Below, in pieces: positions 1 to 7,892 of a stretch of DNA of 64,000 nucleotides (its first letter is position 1; every line of letters begins with the position of its first letter). The position numbers were made by a program, and so were the translations under genes. Source of the DNA: Micromonospora sp. WMMD812. GTDB taxonomy: Bacteria; Actinomycetota; Actinomycetes; Mycobacteriales; Micromonosporaceae. The notes beneath the pieces were generated by a model. It saw only the letters and a program-made list of their open reading frames with translations. It was not told where the DNA came from and did no database searches. The stretch covers positions 2,254,001-2,318,000 of the forward strand of contig NZ_CP114904.1 in the NCBI RefSeq assembly GCF_027497215.1. The letters are read 5' to 3'.

Positions 1-688
1 CCCAGCCGGGGTTCACGTCGACCGCGGCGATCTCGGTGCGCGCGGCGTTGAGCTGGGTCAGCTGGCTGTTGATCCCGGCCAGCTCGGCGACGGCGGCGTC
101 CCGCGCTCCACCGGCCCGCTTCTGCACCTCGCCCTGCTGGGCGACGACCTTCGCGATGCTCTCGTCGTAGGAGCGCAGCATCTCGGCGCGCTGCTGCTCG
201 TACATGGTGCGGCGCACGTTCAGGTAGGCATCGGCCGCGAGGTTGACGCTGCGCACCGCGCGCTGCGGACCGGGCGCCCGGTAGAGGAAGCGCAGGATCT
301 GCCCGCCCGTGGGCACCTCCACCTCGAGCGCGTCGCGGACGTCCCGCGGGTCGTCGCCGACCGCGTCGGCGAGCCGTCGTACCACCTCGGTGCCGGTGGC
401 GATGCCGCTCTCCACGTTCATGTTCACCGCGCGGTCCGCCCCCGCGCCGCTCGGGGTGAACGCGTCGGTGACGACCGGTCGCACCGCCACCACCGCGCTG
501 GCGGTGACGGCCGGGGGCACCAGCAGCAGGTAGCCGAGCGCGGCCAGCAGGCCCGCCGCGGCGAGGGCGGCCACCAGCCGGGACCGGTGCAGCGGCACGC
601 GGAGCAGGTCGGTGAGGGTGACGCTGCGGGCCGGTGGGCCGCCGGTCGGGCGGCCGGCCGGCCAGGGACCGTGTTCTGGTTCAGTCAT
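1..688 (-). CDS. Wzz-type polysaccharide chain-length determinant / capsular export regulator, N-terminal part (cut by window edge)
   Basis: The frame is open from the ATG at 688 to base 1, giving about 229 residues and continuing outside the window. Residues 1-37 are a Pro/Gly-rich cytoplasmic tail, about 38-58 form a hydrophobic membrane segment, then comes an alpha/beta region and, from about 163, a long helical stretch rich in Glu/Gln/Lys/Ala that should form a coiled coil (it includes YEQQRAEML). This is the layout of Wzz/KpsE/CpsC polysaccharide co-polymerases, which set polymer length in exopolysaccharide synthesis. The start overlaps the end of the acyltransferase in an ATGACTGA arrangement, so the two are translationally coupled. 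Whether a BY-kinase domain is fused downstream cannot be seen. Confidence 0.75.
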   Translation of the reverse strand, partial: MTEPEHGPWPAGRPTGGPPARSVTLTDLLRVPLHRSRLVAALAAAGLLAALGYLLLVPPAVTASAVVAVRPVVTDAFTPSGAGADRAVNMNVESGIATGTEVVRRLADAVGDDPRDVRDALEVEVPTGGQILRFLYRAPGPQRAVRSVNLAADAYLNVRRTMYEQQRAEMLRSYDESIAKVVAQQGEVQKRAGGARDAAVAELAGINSQLTQLNAARTEIAAVDVNPGW

Positions 689-1232
689 GGAACTTCTTCA
701 CCGTCTGTTGTGGGTTACCGGCGACCACGGCCCCGGGCGGGACGTCCTCCCGTACGACCGTCGCGGCGCCGACGACGGAGTCGCGGCCGATCCGCACCCC
801 CTTGAGCACCAGCGCGTGCGCACCGATCCAGACGTTCTCCTCGACGACGATCGGGGCGCGGGTGGCCGGGGTGGGTGGGTCGTGCCGCTGCCCGGGTGGC
901 AGGTTGTGGAAGTCGTTGTCCAGCAGTTCGCAGTCGGACAGCAGGCAGCGGTCGCCGATGCGGACCGACGTCCAGCTGCCGATCCAGGTCGCGTTCAGCA
1001 GGCAGTCCGCGCCGACCCGCACCTCACCCGGGCCGGCGAAGCGGACCAGCTTGTTGAGCCGCGTCCGGTCGCCGATGGTGACCCGCACCCCTCGGCGCAG
1101 CCGGATCCGCCCGCGGATCTCGACGTCGCGGCCCAGCGACAGCCCCCGGTAGCGCAGCCGGTACCAGGCCCGTTTGGCCGCGAAGACCGCACGCACCGTG
1201 CGCCGACCGCGCAGGCCACCGGCACCCGCCAC
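681..1232 (-). CDS. Left-handed beta-helix O-acyltransferase (WcaF/maltose-acetyltransferase-like)
   Basis: This 183-residue protein starts at GTG 1232, chosen because GGGGGAGGGG lies just upstream; a longer frame upstream is antisense to the propeller gene. The body is made of hexapeptide repeats (for example VTIGDRTRL, VRIGDRCLL, VWIGAHALV, VRIGRDSVV) that build a trimeric left-handed beta helix. DNDFHNL carries the His expected to be catalytic in this family, and the end VPPGAVVAGNPQ is the usual acetyl-CoA site. Its likely role is acetylation of a sugar during exopolysaccharide assembly. The stop codon lies inside the next gene (8-nt ATGACTGA overlap), tying it to the chain-length protein. 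Confidence 0.8.
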   Translation of the reverse strand: MAGAGGLRGRRTVRAVFAAKRAWYRLRYRGLSLGRDVEIRGRIRLRRGVRVTIGDRTRLNKLVRFAGPGEVRVGADCLLNATWIGSWTSVRIGDRCLLSDCELLDNDFHNLPPGQRHDPPTPATRAPIVVEENVWIGAHALVLKGVRIGRDSVVGAATVVREDVPPGAVVAGNPQQTVKKFHD

Positions 1233-1327
1233 CGACCCCTCCCCCTGTCGTGGTGCCCGGCGGCGGTTGCCGCCCCCGCCGGGCCGATGTGGACGATTGT
1301 CGATGTCCCGCCGCGGCGGGACCACGG

Positions 1328-3316
1328 TCACTGCACGGAGAAGAACATCGACGGTGTGGACCAGCTCCGCCCGGGCGCCGCCGACGCGATCAGCGTCGTC
1401 GCCGCGCCGTTCACCACCGGGGTGGCCGTCGGGTCGAACGGGACGCCGCGCAGCGCGCCGTCGGTCGCGCCGAAGACGATCCGGCCGCCGACCCAGGCCA
1501 TCCCGCGCACGTTCGACCAGGTCACCCCACTCGTGGGCAGGCTGAACTCGGTCCCGCCCAGGTAGTTGCCGTCGGTCTCGAAGTAGCGGTAGTAGAGCGC
1601 GTTGGCGCCGCTTCGGGTGTAGTAGAGCCGGCCGTCGAGGAAGAACGCGCCGGTCAGCGTCGACGGGGTGAACCAGTCGTTGTAGCCGGAGGCCTCCCAC
1701 GGGACACCGATCGCTCCGCCGGTGAACATGGAGATGTCGATCCGGCTCCCGGTGGGCATGCCGGGCACGGTGTGCGACCAGTAGATCCGGTCGTCGACCC
1801 GCCAGGTCGCGCCGGCCGCCGTGTAGTTGGGCTGGTTCACCGTGGTCGCCGCGCCCAGCGCGACGCCGTCGAACGGCACCCGGGCCAGCTGACCCGACCC
1901 GACGCCGAGGTAGAGGTGACCGGTGGTGGCGGCGGGCGGGTTCCGCGGGGTGACGGTGCGACCGCCGGCCAGCGGGAACATGCCCAGCCGGCCGTGGTAC
2001 TCGTCGGCCATCCCGTCGGAGTTGTGACCGAAGTAGAGGCCGTCGGGGCCACGCCAGAGCACCGGCACCGAGGAGCCCCACGCGCTCGCGCCGGCCGGCA
2101 GCGCCGAGCCTCCGCTGCGCCGCGGGTTCCAGTTGACCGGCATGCCGGTCGCTGTGCTGACCGCGCCGATGCCGAGCCGGTCGACCGCGCCGGGACCGGC
2201 GGCGTCGGTGGCGTTCGGGTTGTTCAACCACCGGAAGTGCCCGCCGAGGTAGATGACGTTGTCGGCCACCTCGACCGACGTGATGGTGTCGGTGCCGGTG
2301 TAGTCGACCCAGGTGGCGAGCTGGCCGCCGCCCCGGGCGGCGGTCTCGAACCGCACCAGCGCGTCGCAGTACGCCGCCGGCCAGCCGGCGCCGCCGTTGG
2401 TGCCGACCACGAACCAGCTGCCGCCACCGCCGAACTTGACGTCCTGGACGTAGTGGACGAACGTCGCCGGCGCGGCGCACGGCGGCACGAACTTCTCGGT
2501 GCTCCAGTCCAGCACGGTCGGCGTGCCGGTCAGGTCGACCAGCGCCATCTGGTTTCGGGGCAGGCCGTTGACGGCCAGGAAGTTGCCGCCGACGGCCAGG
2601 GTGCCGCCGTCCGGCGAGACGTCGATGGTCCAGACGTACGGGGCGGTGCCGTGCCGCCCGACGGTGGCGTCGACCGTGAAGCCCGGGTCGATCGCGCCGG
2701 TGCTGGCGTCGAGCCGGCCGAGACCGACGTGCGCGGTGCCGTTGAGCCAGTTGAAGGCCCCGGCGACGTAGAGGCGGTTGCCGCGCAGCACGAGGTCGCG
2801 GACCGTCCCGCCGTCGGATCGGCCGACCCAGCTGGCGAGGATCGCGCCGGTGGCGGGGTTGAGCGCCACCAGGTTCTTCCGCGAGACGCCGTTGACGGTC
2901 TTGAACGCGCCGCCGACGATGAGCGTCCCACCCGGGCCGGCGACCAGCGTGTTGACCGCGCCGTCCAGCACGGGGGCGAAGCTGGTGGAGATCGCGCCGG
3001 TGCTCCGGTCGTACGCGAAGAGGTAGCGGCGGGTGACCCACGCGGAGCCGGCGGTCTGCCGGACCTGGGTGAAGCTGCCGCCGACGAAGACGGTGGTGCC
3101 GACCTGCGCGAAGGCGCGCGTCTCACCGTCGCGAGCGTGCGGCGTCACGTCGGCGGGGTTCGCCGACACCAGCGTCGCCGGCTCCGGAACGGGGACCACC
3201 GCGGCGGAGGCCGGGGCCGGCACGGTGAGCACCGCGGCGACGGTGGCCGACGCGACCGCCCCCGCCCAGATGCGAAGTCTGCCGGCGAAAGGCCGACGGA
3301 ACGGGAGTTCGGGCAC
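1328..3316 (-). CDS. Secreted beta-propeller protein (delta-60 / DUF5122-like repeats)
   Basis: 662 residues from GTG 3316, with GGAGG 7 nt upstream. The N-terminus has basic residues, a hydrophobic core (AGAVASATVAAVLTV) and an Ala-x-Ala type cleavage site (PASAAV), so it should be exported by Sec. The rest is a series of 50-60-residue repeats of the form VFVGGSFTQV...LVALNPATGAI, LIVGGAFKTVNG and LYVAGAFNWLNG, typical of delta-60-like beta-propeller domains. No catalytic motif is visible, so a binding or structural role at the cell surface is the safest reading. It lies between the exopolysaccharide pair and a GH26 glycosidase on the same strand, which suggests extracellular polysaccharide or matrix. 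The molecular function is unknown. Confidence 0.7.
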   Translation of the reverse strand: MPELPFRRPFAGRLRIWAGAVASATVAAVLTVPAPASAAVVPVPEPATLVSANPADVTPHARDGETRAFAQVGTTVFVGGSFTQVRQTAGSAWVTRRYLFAYDRSTGAISTSFAPVLDGAVNTLVAGPGGTLIVGGAFKTVNGVSRKNLVALNPATGAILASWVGRSDGGTVRDLVLRGNRLYVAGAFNWLNGTAHVGLGRLDASTGAIDPGFTVDATVGRHGTAPYVWTIDVSPDGGTLAVGGNFLAVNGLPRNQMALVDLTGTPTVLDWSTEKFVPPCAAPATFVHYVQDVKFGGGGSWFVVGTNGGAGWPAAYCDALVRFETAARGGGQLATWVDYTGTDTITSVEVADNVIYLGGHFRWLNNPNATDAAGPGAVDRLGIGAVSTATGMPVNWNPRRSGGSALPAGASAWGSSVPVLWRGPDGLYFGHNSDGMADEYHGRLGMFPLAGGRTVTPRNPPAATTGHLYLGVGSGQLARVPFDGVALGAATTVNQPNYTAAGATWRVDDRIYWSHTVPGMPTGSRIDISMFTGGAIGVPWEASGYNDWFTPSTLTGAFFLDGRLYYTRSGANALYYRYFETDGNYLGGTEFSLPTSGVTWSNVRGMAWVGGRIVFGATDGALRGVPFDPTATPVVNGAATTLIASAAPGRSWSTPSMFFSVQ

Positions 3317-3460
3317 GCTACGCCTCCATGGTGGACGAGGACCTGGGTAGCGTGCCTCGCCGACACAGGTGGGTGATATCCACCGATTGGGCCGTCAGTG
3401 TATCCGCAAGATGACACTGCGTAGCGAGTCGGAAGTCCGACCCCGTTCATCGACGTCTGT

Positions 3461-5176
3461 TCACCGCCCCGTCACAGTTGCCGGCTCGGTGGGCTGGCGC
3501 AGGTAGCTGTCCCGGCCGGCGCGGGCGAAGCCGGCCAGCGCCGCCGTGTCGTGGTTCATCGTCATGTCACAGGTGGCGGATGTGCTGGTCATGCCGGCCG
3601 AGTTGAAGTAGACGGCCGCCTTGATCTTCGGGTGCGCCTTCAGCGCCGCCGGGAACTCCTCGAACCACCGCTGCTTCGCCGCGCGGTCGGCCGCGTCGAA
3701 GTTCGTGCCGAACTCGGCGAGCATCCGCGGCTTGCCCGCGCCCACGCCGTGCTCGTCCAGCCATCGGTAGAAGGCGCCGATCGTCGTGCTCGGGCTCTTC
3801 CACACGCGGTTGCCGTTGCAGACGTGGAAGTTGTACGGGTCGTAGGCCACCCAGTCGACGTACCGGTCGCCGGGGTAGAGCCCGCGGTACCGGTCGTAGT
3901 GCCCGGACCAGCCCATCATCGTCCAGACCCAGACCGCGTTGTGCGCCCCGGCCGCGGCGAACCGGTCGTGCACGTGCCGCCAGGCGCGGACGAAGTCGGC
4001 GTCACCACCCTTGGCCGGCTCGTCCTCCGGCTCGTGGTCGAAGCCCAGAAAGACCGGCACGCCGGTGTCGCGGATCCGGCCCGCCACCGCGTCGATGGTC
4101 GTGTCGTACCGGCCACTGTAGACATCCGCCCAGGTCAGCACGGTGCCGCTGGCGAAGATCCGGGACTCCCAGGCGAAGAAGAGCAGTCGCCCCTCGCGCA
4201 TCTGCTGCCGCTCGTACACGTCCGGGAAGGCGCCGTTGCTGCCGGTGTTCGAGAAGTCGTGGTAGCGGTGCACGATGTCGAACCGTCGCCCGACCTGCGC
4301 CTCCACCTCGGCGAAGGCTCGACCGTGATCCCAGCCGTCCGCCGGGCCGGCGGGCGCGTACATGCCCCACCAGGCGCCGCAGGACGGCACCAGCGTCGCG
4401 GACACCGCGCCGCAGCGCCCCGAGGAGTCGACGGGCGGGCTCGGCGTCGCGCTCGGCACCGTGGGCCGGGTCGCGCTCGCCGTCGGCGACGGCCTCGGCC
4501 GGGAAGGCGACGTGGTCGGCGACGACGGAGGCGCCGGGCGGGTGGTGACGACCGGCGCCGGCGGTACCCCGACGTCGTACGTGACGAGCAGGCGGGGACG
4601 CAGCCCGGCGTCCCGGTGCTCGACGGAGGCCCAGTAGATCCGGGTGTCCAGGCCCGCCTGGGCCAGCGAGACCGTCCAGAGGCCGTTGCCGGTGACCAGG
4701 CCGGAGACGTCCCACTCGTTGAAGCCCGGGCGGACGCCGGTCAGCGCGTCCAGGGCCGGACCCGGCACCCCCGGGGCCGGGCGCGCCGCCCGGGCGTCGA
4801 CCCGGGAGGCGTACGCGGTCACCGTGGCGGCGGCCGTGCGCCACGCGTGCACGCGCAGGGTGGCCCGGACGTTGACCGCGTGGGCCGGAACGCTGGTCAC
4901 CGCGAACTCGACGACCGCGTCCCGGCGGCCACGCGGGTTGCCGTCGCACGGGGCCGGGCAGGTCGCCAACGTCGTCTTGACCGCGTTGTTCCCGTCCTGC
5001 GGCACCGTGGTCGCCGTGGTGTCGGCCACCACCGCGGTGGCCGGGTCGTCGGCGGCCAGCAACGGCATCATCGTCGCCACGACGCCGGTGACCACCGACG
5101 CGGCGAGCACGCCGAGGAGCACGGCCTTGCGCCGGGCGCCGTGGTGTCGGAGGCGGTGCAGTCCTGGCCTACGCAC
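3461..5176 (-). CDS. Secreted glycoside hydrolase family 26 enzyme with N-terminal carbohydrate-binding-like domain
   Basis: 571 residues from GTG 5176, chosen because AGGGAG lies 6 nt upstream. Residues 1-44 hold a basic stretch and a hydrophobic signal or anchor. About 45-200 is a beta-sandwich of the DNRLRE/CBM96 kind (FNEWDVSGLV), and 204-249 is a Pro/Ser/Thr linker. From about 255 the GH26 barrel follows: GFDHEPEDE gives the acid/base Glu near 382, and MLAEFGTNF the nucleophile Glu near 488. GH26 members cut beta-mannans or act on bacterial exopolysaccharides as endoglycosidases. Next to a chain-length protein it may trim or release the strain's own polymer, an inference from context. 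Confidence 0.78.
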   Translation of the reverse strand: MRRPGLHRLRHHGARRKAVLLGVLAASVVTGVVATMMPLLAADDPATAVVADTTATTVPQDGNNAVKTTLATCPAPCDGNPRGRRDAVVEFAVTSVPAHAVNVRATLRVHAWRTAAATVTAYASRVDARAARPAPGVPGPALDALTGVRPGFNEWDVSGLVTGNGLWTVSLAQAGLDTRIYWASVEHRDAGLRPRLLVTYDVGVPPAPVVTTRPAPPSSPTTSPSRPRPSPTASATRPTVPSATPSPPVDSSGRCGAVSATLVPSCGAWWGMYAPAGPADGWDHGRAFAEVEAQVGRRFDIVHRYHDFSNTGSNGAFPDVYERQQMREGRLLFFAWESRIFASGTVLTWADVYSGRYDTTIDAVAGRIRDTGVPVFLGFDHEPEDEPAKGGDADFVRAWRHVHDRFAAAGAHNAVWVWTMMGWSGHYDRYRGLYPGDRYVDWVAYDPYNFHVCNGNRVWKSPSTTIGAFYRWLDEHGVGAGKPRMLAEFGTNFDAADRAAKQRWFEEFPAALKAHPKIKAAVYFNSAGMTSTSATCDMTMNHDTAALAGFARAGRDSYLRQPTEPATVTGR

Positions 5177-5289
5177 AGATGACTCCCTGTGTCCATCGTG
5201 GTGACGCAGAGCAGCGTATCGGTGAACATGGCAGGTCACGGGGAGGTCAGAACGACCTAAGCAGGTCTTAACCGTCGGCTAAGGGCCGC

Positions 5290-5307
5290 CACGGGGAACC
5301 GCCCCCG
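5290..5307 (-). terminator. Short hairpin downstream of aroE
   Basis: ACGGGG (5290-5295) pairs with CCCCGT (5302-5307) across a 6-nt loop, 40 nt after the aroE stop on the minus strand. There is no T-run, so this is a weak candidate end for the alaS-aroE transcript. Confidence 0.35.
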
Positions 5308-5346
5308 TCCCACCGAGAGGCGGGAGGGCGCGGGGCGCGACGCAGG

Positions 5347-6168
5347 TCAGCGACGGGCGGCGGCGAGCGCGGCGGCCATCGCGGCGCGCGGCGCGGCGAC
5401 GCCGGTGAACTGCTCGAACTGGCCGACCGCCTGGGCCAGCAGAAGGTCGAGACCGGACACGACCCGGCAGCCGGCGGCCACCGCGGCGGCGGCCAGCGGG
5501 GTCGGCCAGGGGTCGTAGAGCGCGTCGAAGAGCACCGTCCCGGCCCGCCAGTCGACCGCCGCGGCGAGGGGATCGGCGACCCCCTTCGGCACGGTGGCGA
5601 CCACCACGTCCGCCTCGGCGTACCGGGCGGCGTCGGCCCAGCCCGCACCGGCCAGCGGCAGACCGACCGCGTCGGCCACCGCCCGGAGCTGCGCGACCGC
5701 CCCCGGGCGCCGGGCCACCACGGTCGCACCGCGCGCGCCCAGGCCGGCCGCCGCGGCCAGCGCCGCCCGGGCGGTCCCGCCCGCGCCCAGCACGGTCACC
5801 GCGGCGCCCGGGCGCACACCGGCCACGGTCAGCACCTCGACCATGCCGCCGACGTCGGTGTTGTCCGCGTACCAGGAGCCGTCCGGGCGGCGTACCAGCG
5901 TGTTGGCCGCACCGACCGCGGTCGCGACGGGCGAGGCGGCGTCGGCCACCGCGAGCGCCGCCTCCTTGCCCGGCATGGTCACCGACAGCCCGGCCCACTC
6001 GGGGCCGAGGCCGGCAACCAGCCCCGGCAGCTCCGACTCCGCACACTCGATCCGGGTGTACGACCACCCGGCCAGCCCCGCCGCCGCGTAACCGGCGTTG
6101 TGGATCACCGGGGAGAGCGAGTGCGCGATGGGCTTGCCGAGCACGGCCGCGCGTCGTGCGGTCGTCAT
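5347..6168 (-). CDS. aroE: Shikimate dehydrogenase
   Basis: 273 residues, the normal AroE length. It reduces 3-dehydroshikimate to shikimate with NADPH in aromatic amino-acid synthesis. Seen in sequence: the shikimate-binding SLSPVIHN near residue 18, SVTMPGKE with the catalytic Lys, ANTL and DNTDVGG, then the Rossmann motif GAGGTARAA and a SGLDLLLAQAVGQFE tail that closes the active site. ATG 6168 shares its A with the mltG stop (TGATG), so it is translated in the same operon. The rest of the aro pathway (aroC, aroK, aroB) is not in this window directly after it, unlike in many actinomycetes. Confidence 0.93.
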   Translation of the reverse strand: MTTARRAAVLGKPIAHSLSPVIHNAGYAAAGLAGWSYTRIECAESELPGLVAGLGPEWAGLSVTMPGKEAALAVADAASPVATAVGAANTLVRRPDGSWYADNTDVGGMVEVLTVAGVRPGAAVTVLGAGGTARAALAAAAGLGARGATVVARRPGAVAQLRAVADAVGLPLAGAGWADAARYAEADVVVATVPKGVADPLAAAVDWRAGTVLFDALYDPWPTPLAAAAVAAGCRVVSGLDLLLAQAVGQFEQFTGVAAPRAAMAAALAAARR

Positions 6169-7364
6169 CAGATGATGCCGGCCTCCCGGGCCCTCGCCTC
6201 GTTCGCCTGGTGCTGCTCGTAGGTGTCGGCGAACGCGGAGTGCCCCTGCTTGTCGATCGCCACGAAAAAGAGCCACTTGCCGGGCGGCGGCGCCATCGCG
6301 CCCTCCATGGCCTGCTTGCCCGGGTTGTCGATCGGGGTCGGCGGCAGGCCCTTGAGCTTCCGGTTGTACGGGTTCTTCGGGTCGTCGAGTTCGGCGTCGG
6401 TCATGTCCTTGGACGCCTTGGTCGGCCGGCCGATCGACTCCAGGTAGTAGTTGACCGTGACGTCCATCTCCAGGCAGTTGCACTGGAAGTCGCCGTACAC
6501 CCGGTTGTAGGCCACCCGGGCGACCTTGCCCAGGTCGTCCTTGTTGCCCGCCTCCGCCTGCGCCAGCGACGCGACGATCAGCGCCTCGTACGGGGTGATC
6601 CCGCCCCGCTCCTTCTGCACCCGGTCGGCGAACTGCATGGTGCCGGTGACCGAGAGGAAGTTGTCCACCATTTGCTTGAGGACGGTCTCCGCGGTCGCCT
6701 TCGGCGGGATCTCGTACGTGTCCGGGAAGAGGAAGCCCTCGATCGAGGGGGTGACCTTCTTACCGTCGCTGCGCTTGAACCACCAGTCCGGCACGCCCAG
6801 CCCGATCGGGTCCTTCGCCGCGGTCTCGAACTCCTTGACCGGGATCTTGGTCTTCTCGGAGAGCAGCTTGTAGATGTTCTTGGCGGTGCGCCCCTCGGGG
6901 ATGGTGATCCCGTTGACGATCCGGTTCTTCAAGTCGAGCAGCGCGGTGACGGCGTGCTCGCCGCTCATCTCCTTGCGCAGCTTGTACGTCCCGGGCTGGA
7001 TGTTCTTGCTCCGGGAGTTGTCCGCCGCCGCCTCGACGAACGCCTTCGAGCTCTTCACCACGCCGGCGGTGTAGAGCGCGTCGGCCATGTCGGCGATCAG
7101 CGCGCCCTGCTTGATCTCGACCGTCACCTCGCTGGTGCCGGCGCCCTCGAAGTCCGGGGTGACGAAGTAGTTCTGGATCCGGTCGAATCCGTAGAACGCG
7201 CCGCCGCCGATCCCGCCGAGCAGGACCAGTGCGAGCAGCAGGGCGAGAACCGTCTTGCCACGCCCACCGGACTTGCGCTTCCGCTTGTTGACGAAGCCGC
7301 GCCGGTGCCGGCCCTTCTCCCCCCGCTCCGCCTCATCGAAGCCCAAGTCCAGATCGTCGATCAT
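6168..7364 (-). CDS. mltG: Endolytic murein transglycosylase MltG
   Basis: 398 residues. MltG cleaves nascent glycan strands at the outer face of the membrane and sets the point where peptidoglycan synthesis ends. Residues 1-37 are basic and cytoplasmic, and 38-60 form one membrane anchor (TVLALLLALVLLGGIGGG). Then comes a LysM-like region and the YceG catalytic domain. The segment VASLAQAEAGNKDD holds the conserved Glu, followed by VARVAYNR, LPPTPIDNPG and the FFVAIDKQGHSAFADTYEQH end. In this protein the first Glu of the enterobacterial VEKE motif is Gln (AQAE), so the second Glu must be the functional one. The start overlaps the ruvX stop (TAATG). Confidence 0.92.
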   Translation of the reverse strand: MIDDLDLGFDEAERGEKGRHRRGFVNKRKRKSGGRGKTVLALLLALVLLGGIGGGAFYGFDRIQNYFVTPDFEGAGTSEVTVEIKQGALIADMADALYTAGVVKSSKAFVEAAADNSRSKNIQPGTYKLRKEMSGEHAVTALLDLKNRIVNGITIPEGRTAKNIYKLLSEKTKIPVKEFETAAKDPIGLGVPDWWFKRSDGKKVTPSIEGFLFPDTYEIPPKATAETVLKQMVDNFLSVTGTMQFADRVQKERGGITPYEALIVASLAQAEAGNKDDLGKVARVAYNRVYGDFQCNCLEMDVTVNYYLESIGRPTKASKDMTDAELDDPKNPYNRKLKGLPPTPIDNPGKQAMEGAMAPPPGKWLFFVAIDKQGHSAFADTYEQHQANEARAREAGII

Positions 7365-7822
7365 TACGTCCGCCTCCGCTGCGCGTCCAGCCAGCTCTGC
7401 AGAATCTCCACCGCGGCGGCCTGGTCGACAACCGCACGTTGACGTTTGCCCCGGACACCACGCTCGGCAAGCCTACGAGAAGCCACGACGGTGGACATCC
7501 TCTCGTCGGTGAGCGTTACCGGGACGGGCCTTATTACATCGGCCAGTCGGCCAGCGTACGCCTTCACGTGGACCGCCGCCGGGCCATGCTTGCCGGCGAG
7601 ATTGACCGGAAGGCCGACGACAACCTCGACCGCCTCGTGCTCGGCCACCAGGGCGGCCAGCTCGGCAAGGTCGCTCGGCACCGCCTCCGGCGCCGTCGTG
7701 AGGTCCCGCGCCAGGGTGACCAACGGCGTGGCGAGCACCCCGTGCGGATCCGAGCGGGCAACGCCCACCCGGACCTGCCCGACATCCACACCGAGCCGCA
7801 CACCGCGCGACACCTCACTCAC
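7364..7822 (-). CDS. ruvX: RuvX/YqgF RNase H-fold nuclease (putative pre-16S rRNA nuclease / Holliday junction resolvase)
   Basis: 152 residues starting at GTG 7822. The N-terminal RLGVDVGQVRVGVA is the RNase H-like first strand with its acidic residue, VVVGLPVNLAGKHG is the second motif, LTDERMSTVVA the third, and VDQAAAVEILQSWLDA the C-terminal helix with the last Asp. Family members mature the 5' end of 16S rRNA or act on branched DNA. It sits between alaS and mltG, an order kept across Actinobacteria. A strong palindrome separates it from alaS (7846-7877). Confidence 0.9.
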   Translation of the reverse strand: MSEVSRGVRLGVDVGQVRVGVARSDPHGVLATPLVTLARDLTTAPEAVPSDLAELAALVAEHEAVEVVVGLPVNLAGKHGPAAVHVKAYAGRLADVIRPVPVTLTDERMSTVVASRRLAERGVRGKRQRAVVDQAAAVEILQSWLDAQRRRT

Positions 7823-7845
7823 CGAGGGTCACCCCCCGGTGGACG

Positions 7846-7877
7846 AGCCGGGGCGGACCGCGCGGTCCGCCCCGGCT
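7846..7877 (-). terminator. Near-perfect palindrome between alaS and ruvX
   Basis: AGCCGGGGCGGACCG (7846-7860) pairs base for base with CGGTCCGCCCCGGCT (7863-7877) with only 2 nt between, giving in practice a 14-bp stem and a tetraloop. It lies 15 nt after the alaS stop and 24 nt before ruvX. Without a U tract it could be a partial terminator or an mRNA-end stabiliser inside the operon. Confidence 0.6.
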
Positions 7878-7892
7878 GCCGATGGCCGTCCA

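Noticed and set aside
1250..3376. Plus-strand open frame of 708 codons
   Set aside because: Antisense to the secreted propeller gene, which has signal peptide, repeats and ribosome site.
5177..5346. Possible PhoP- or LexA-type box near CGACCTAAGCAGGTC
   Set aside because: Only short 5-bp arms (GACCT/AGGTC) are present, and they match neither consensus.
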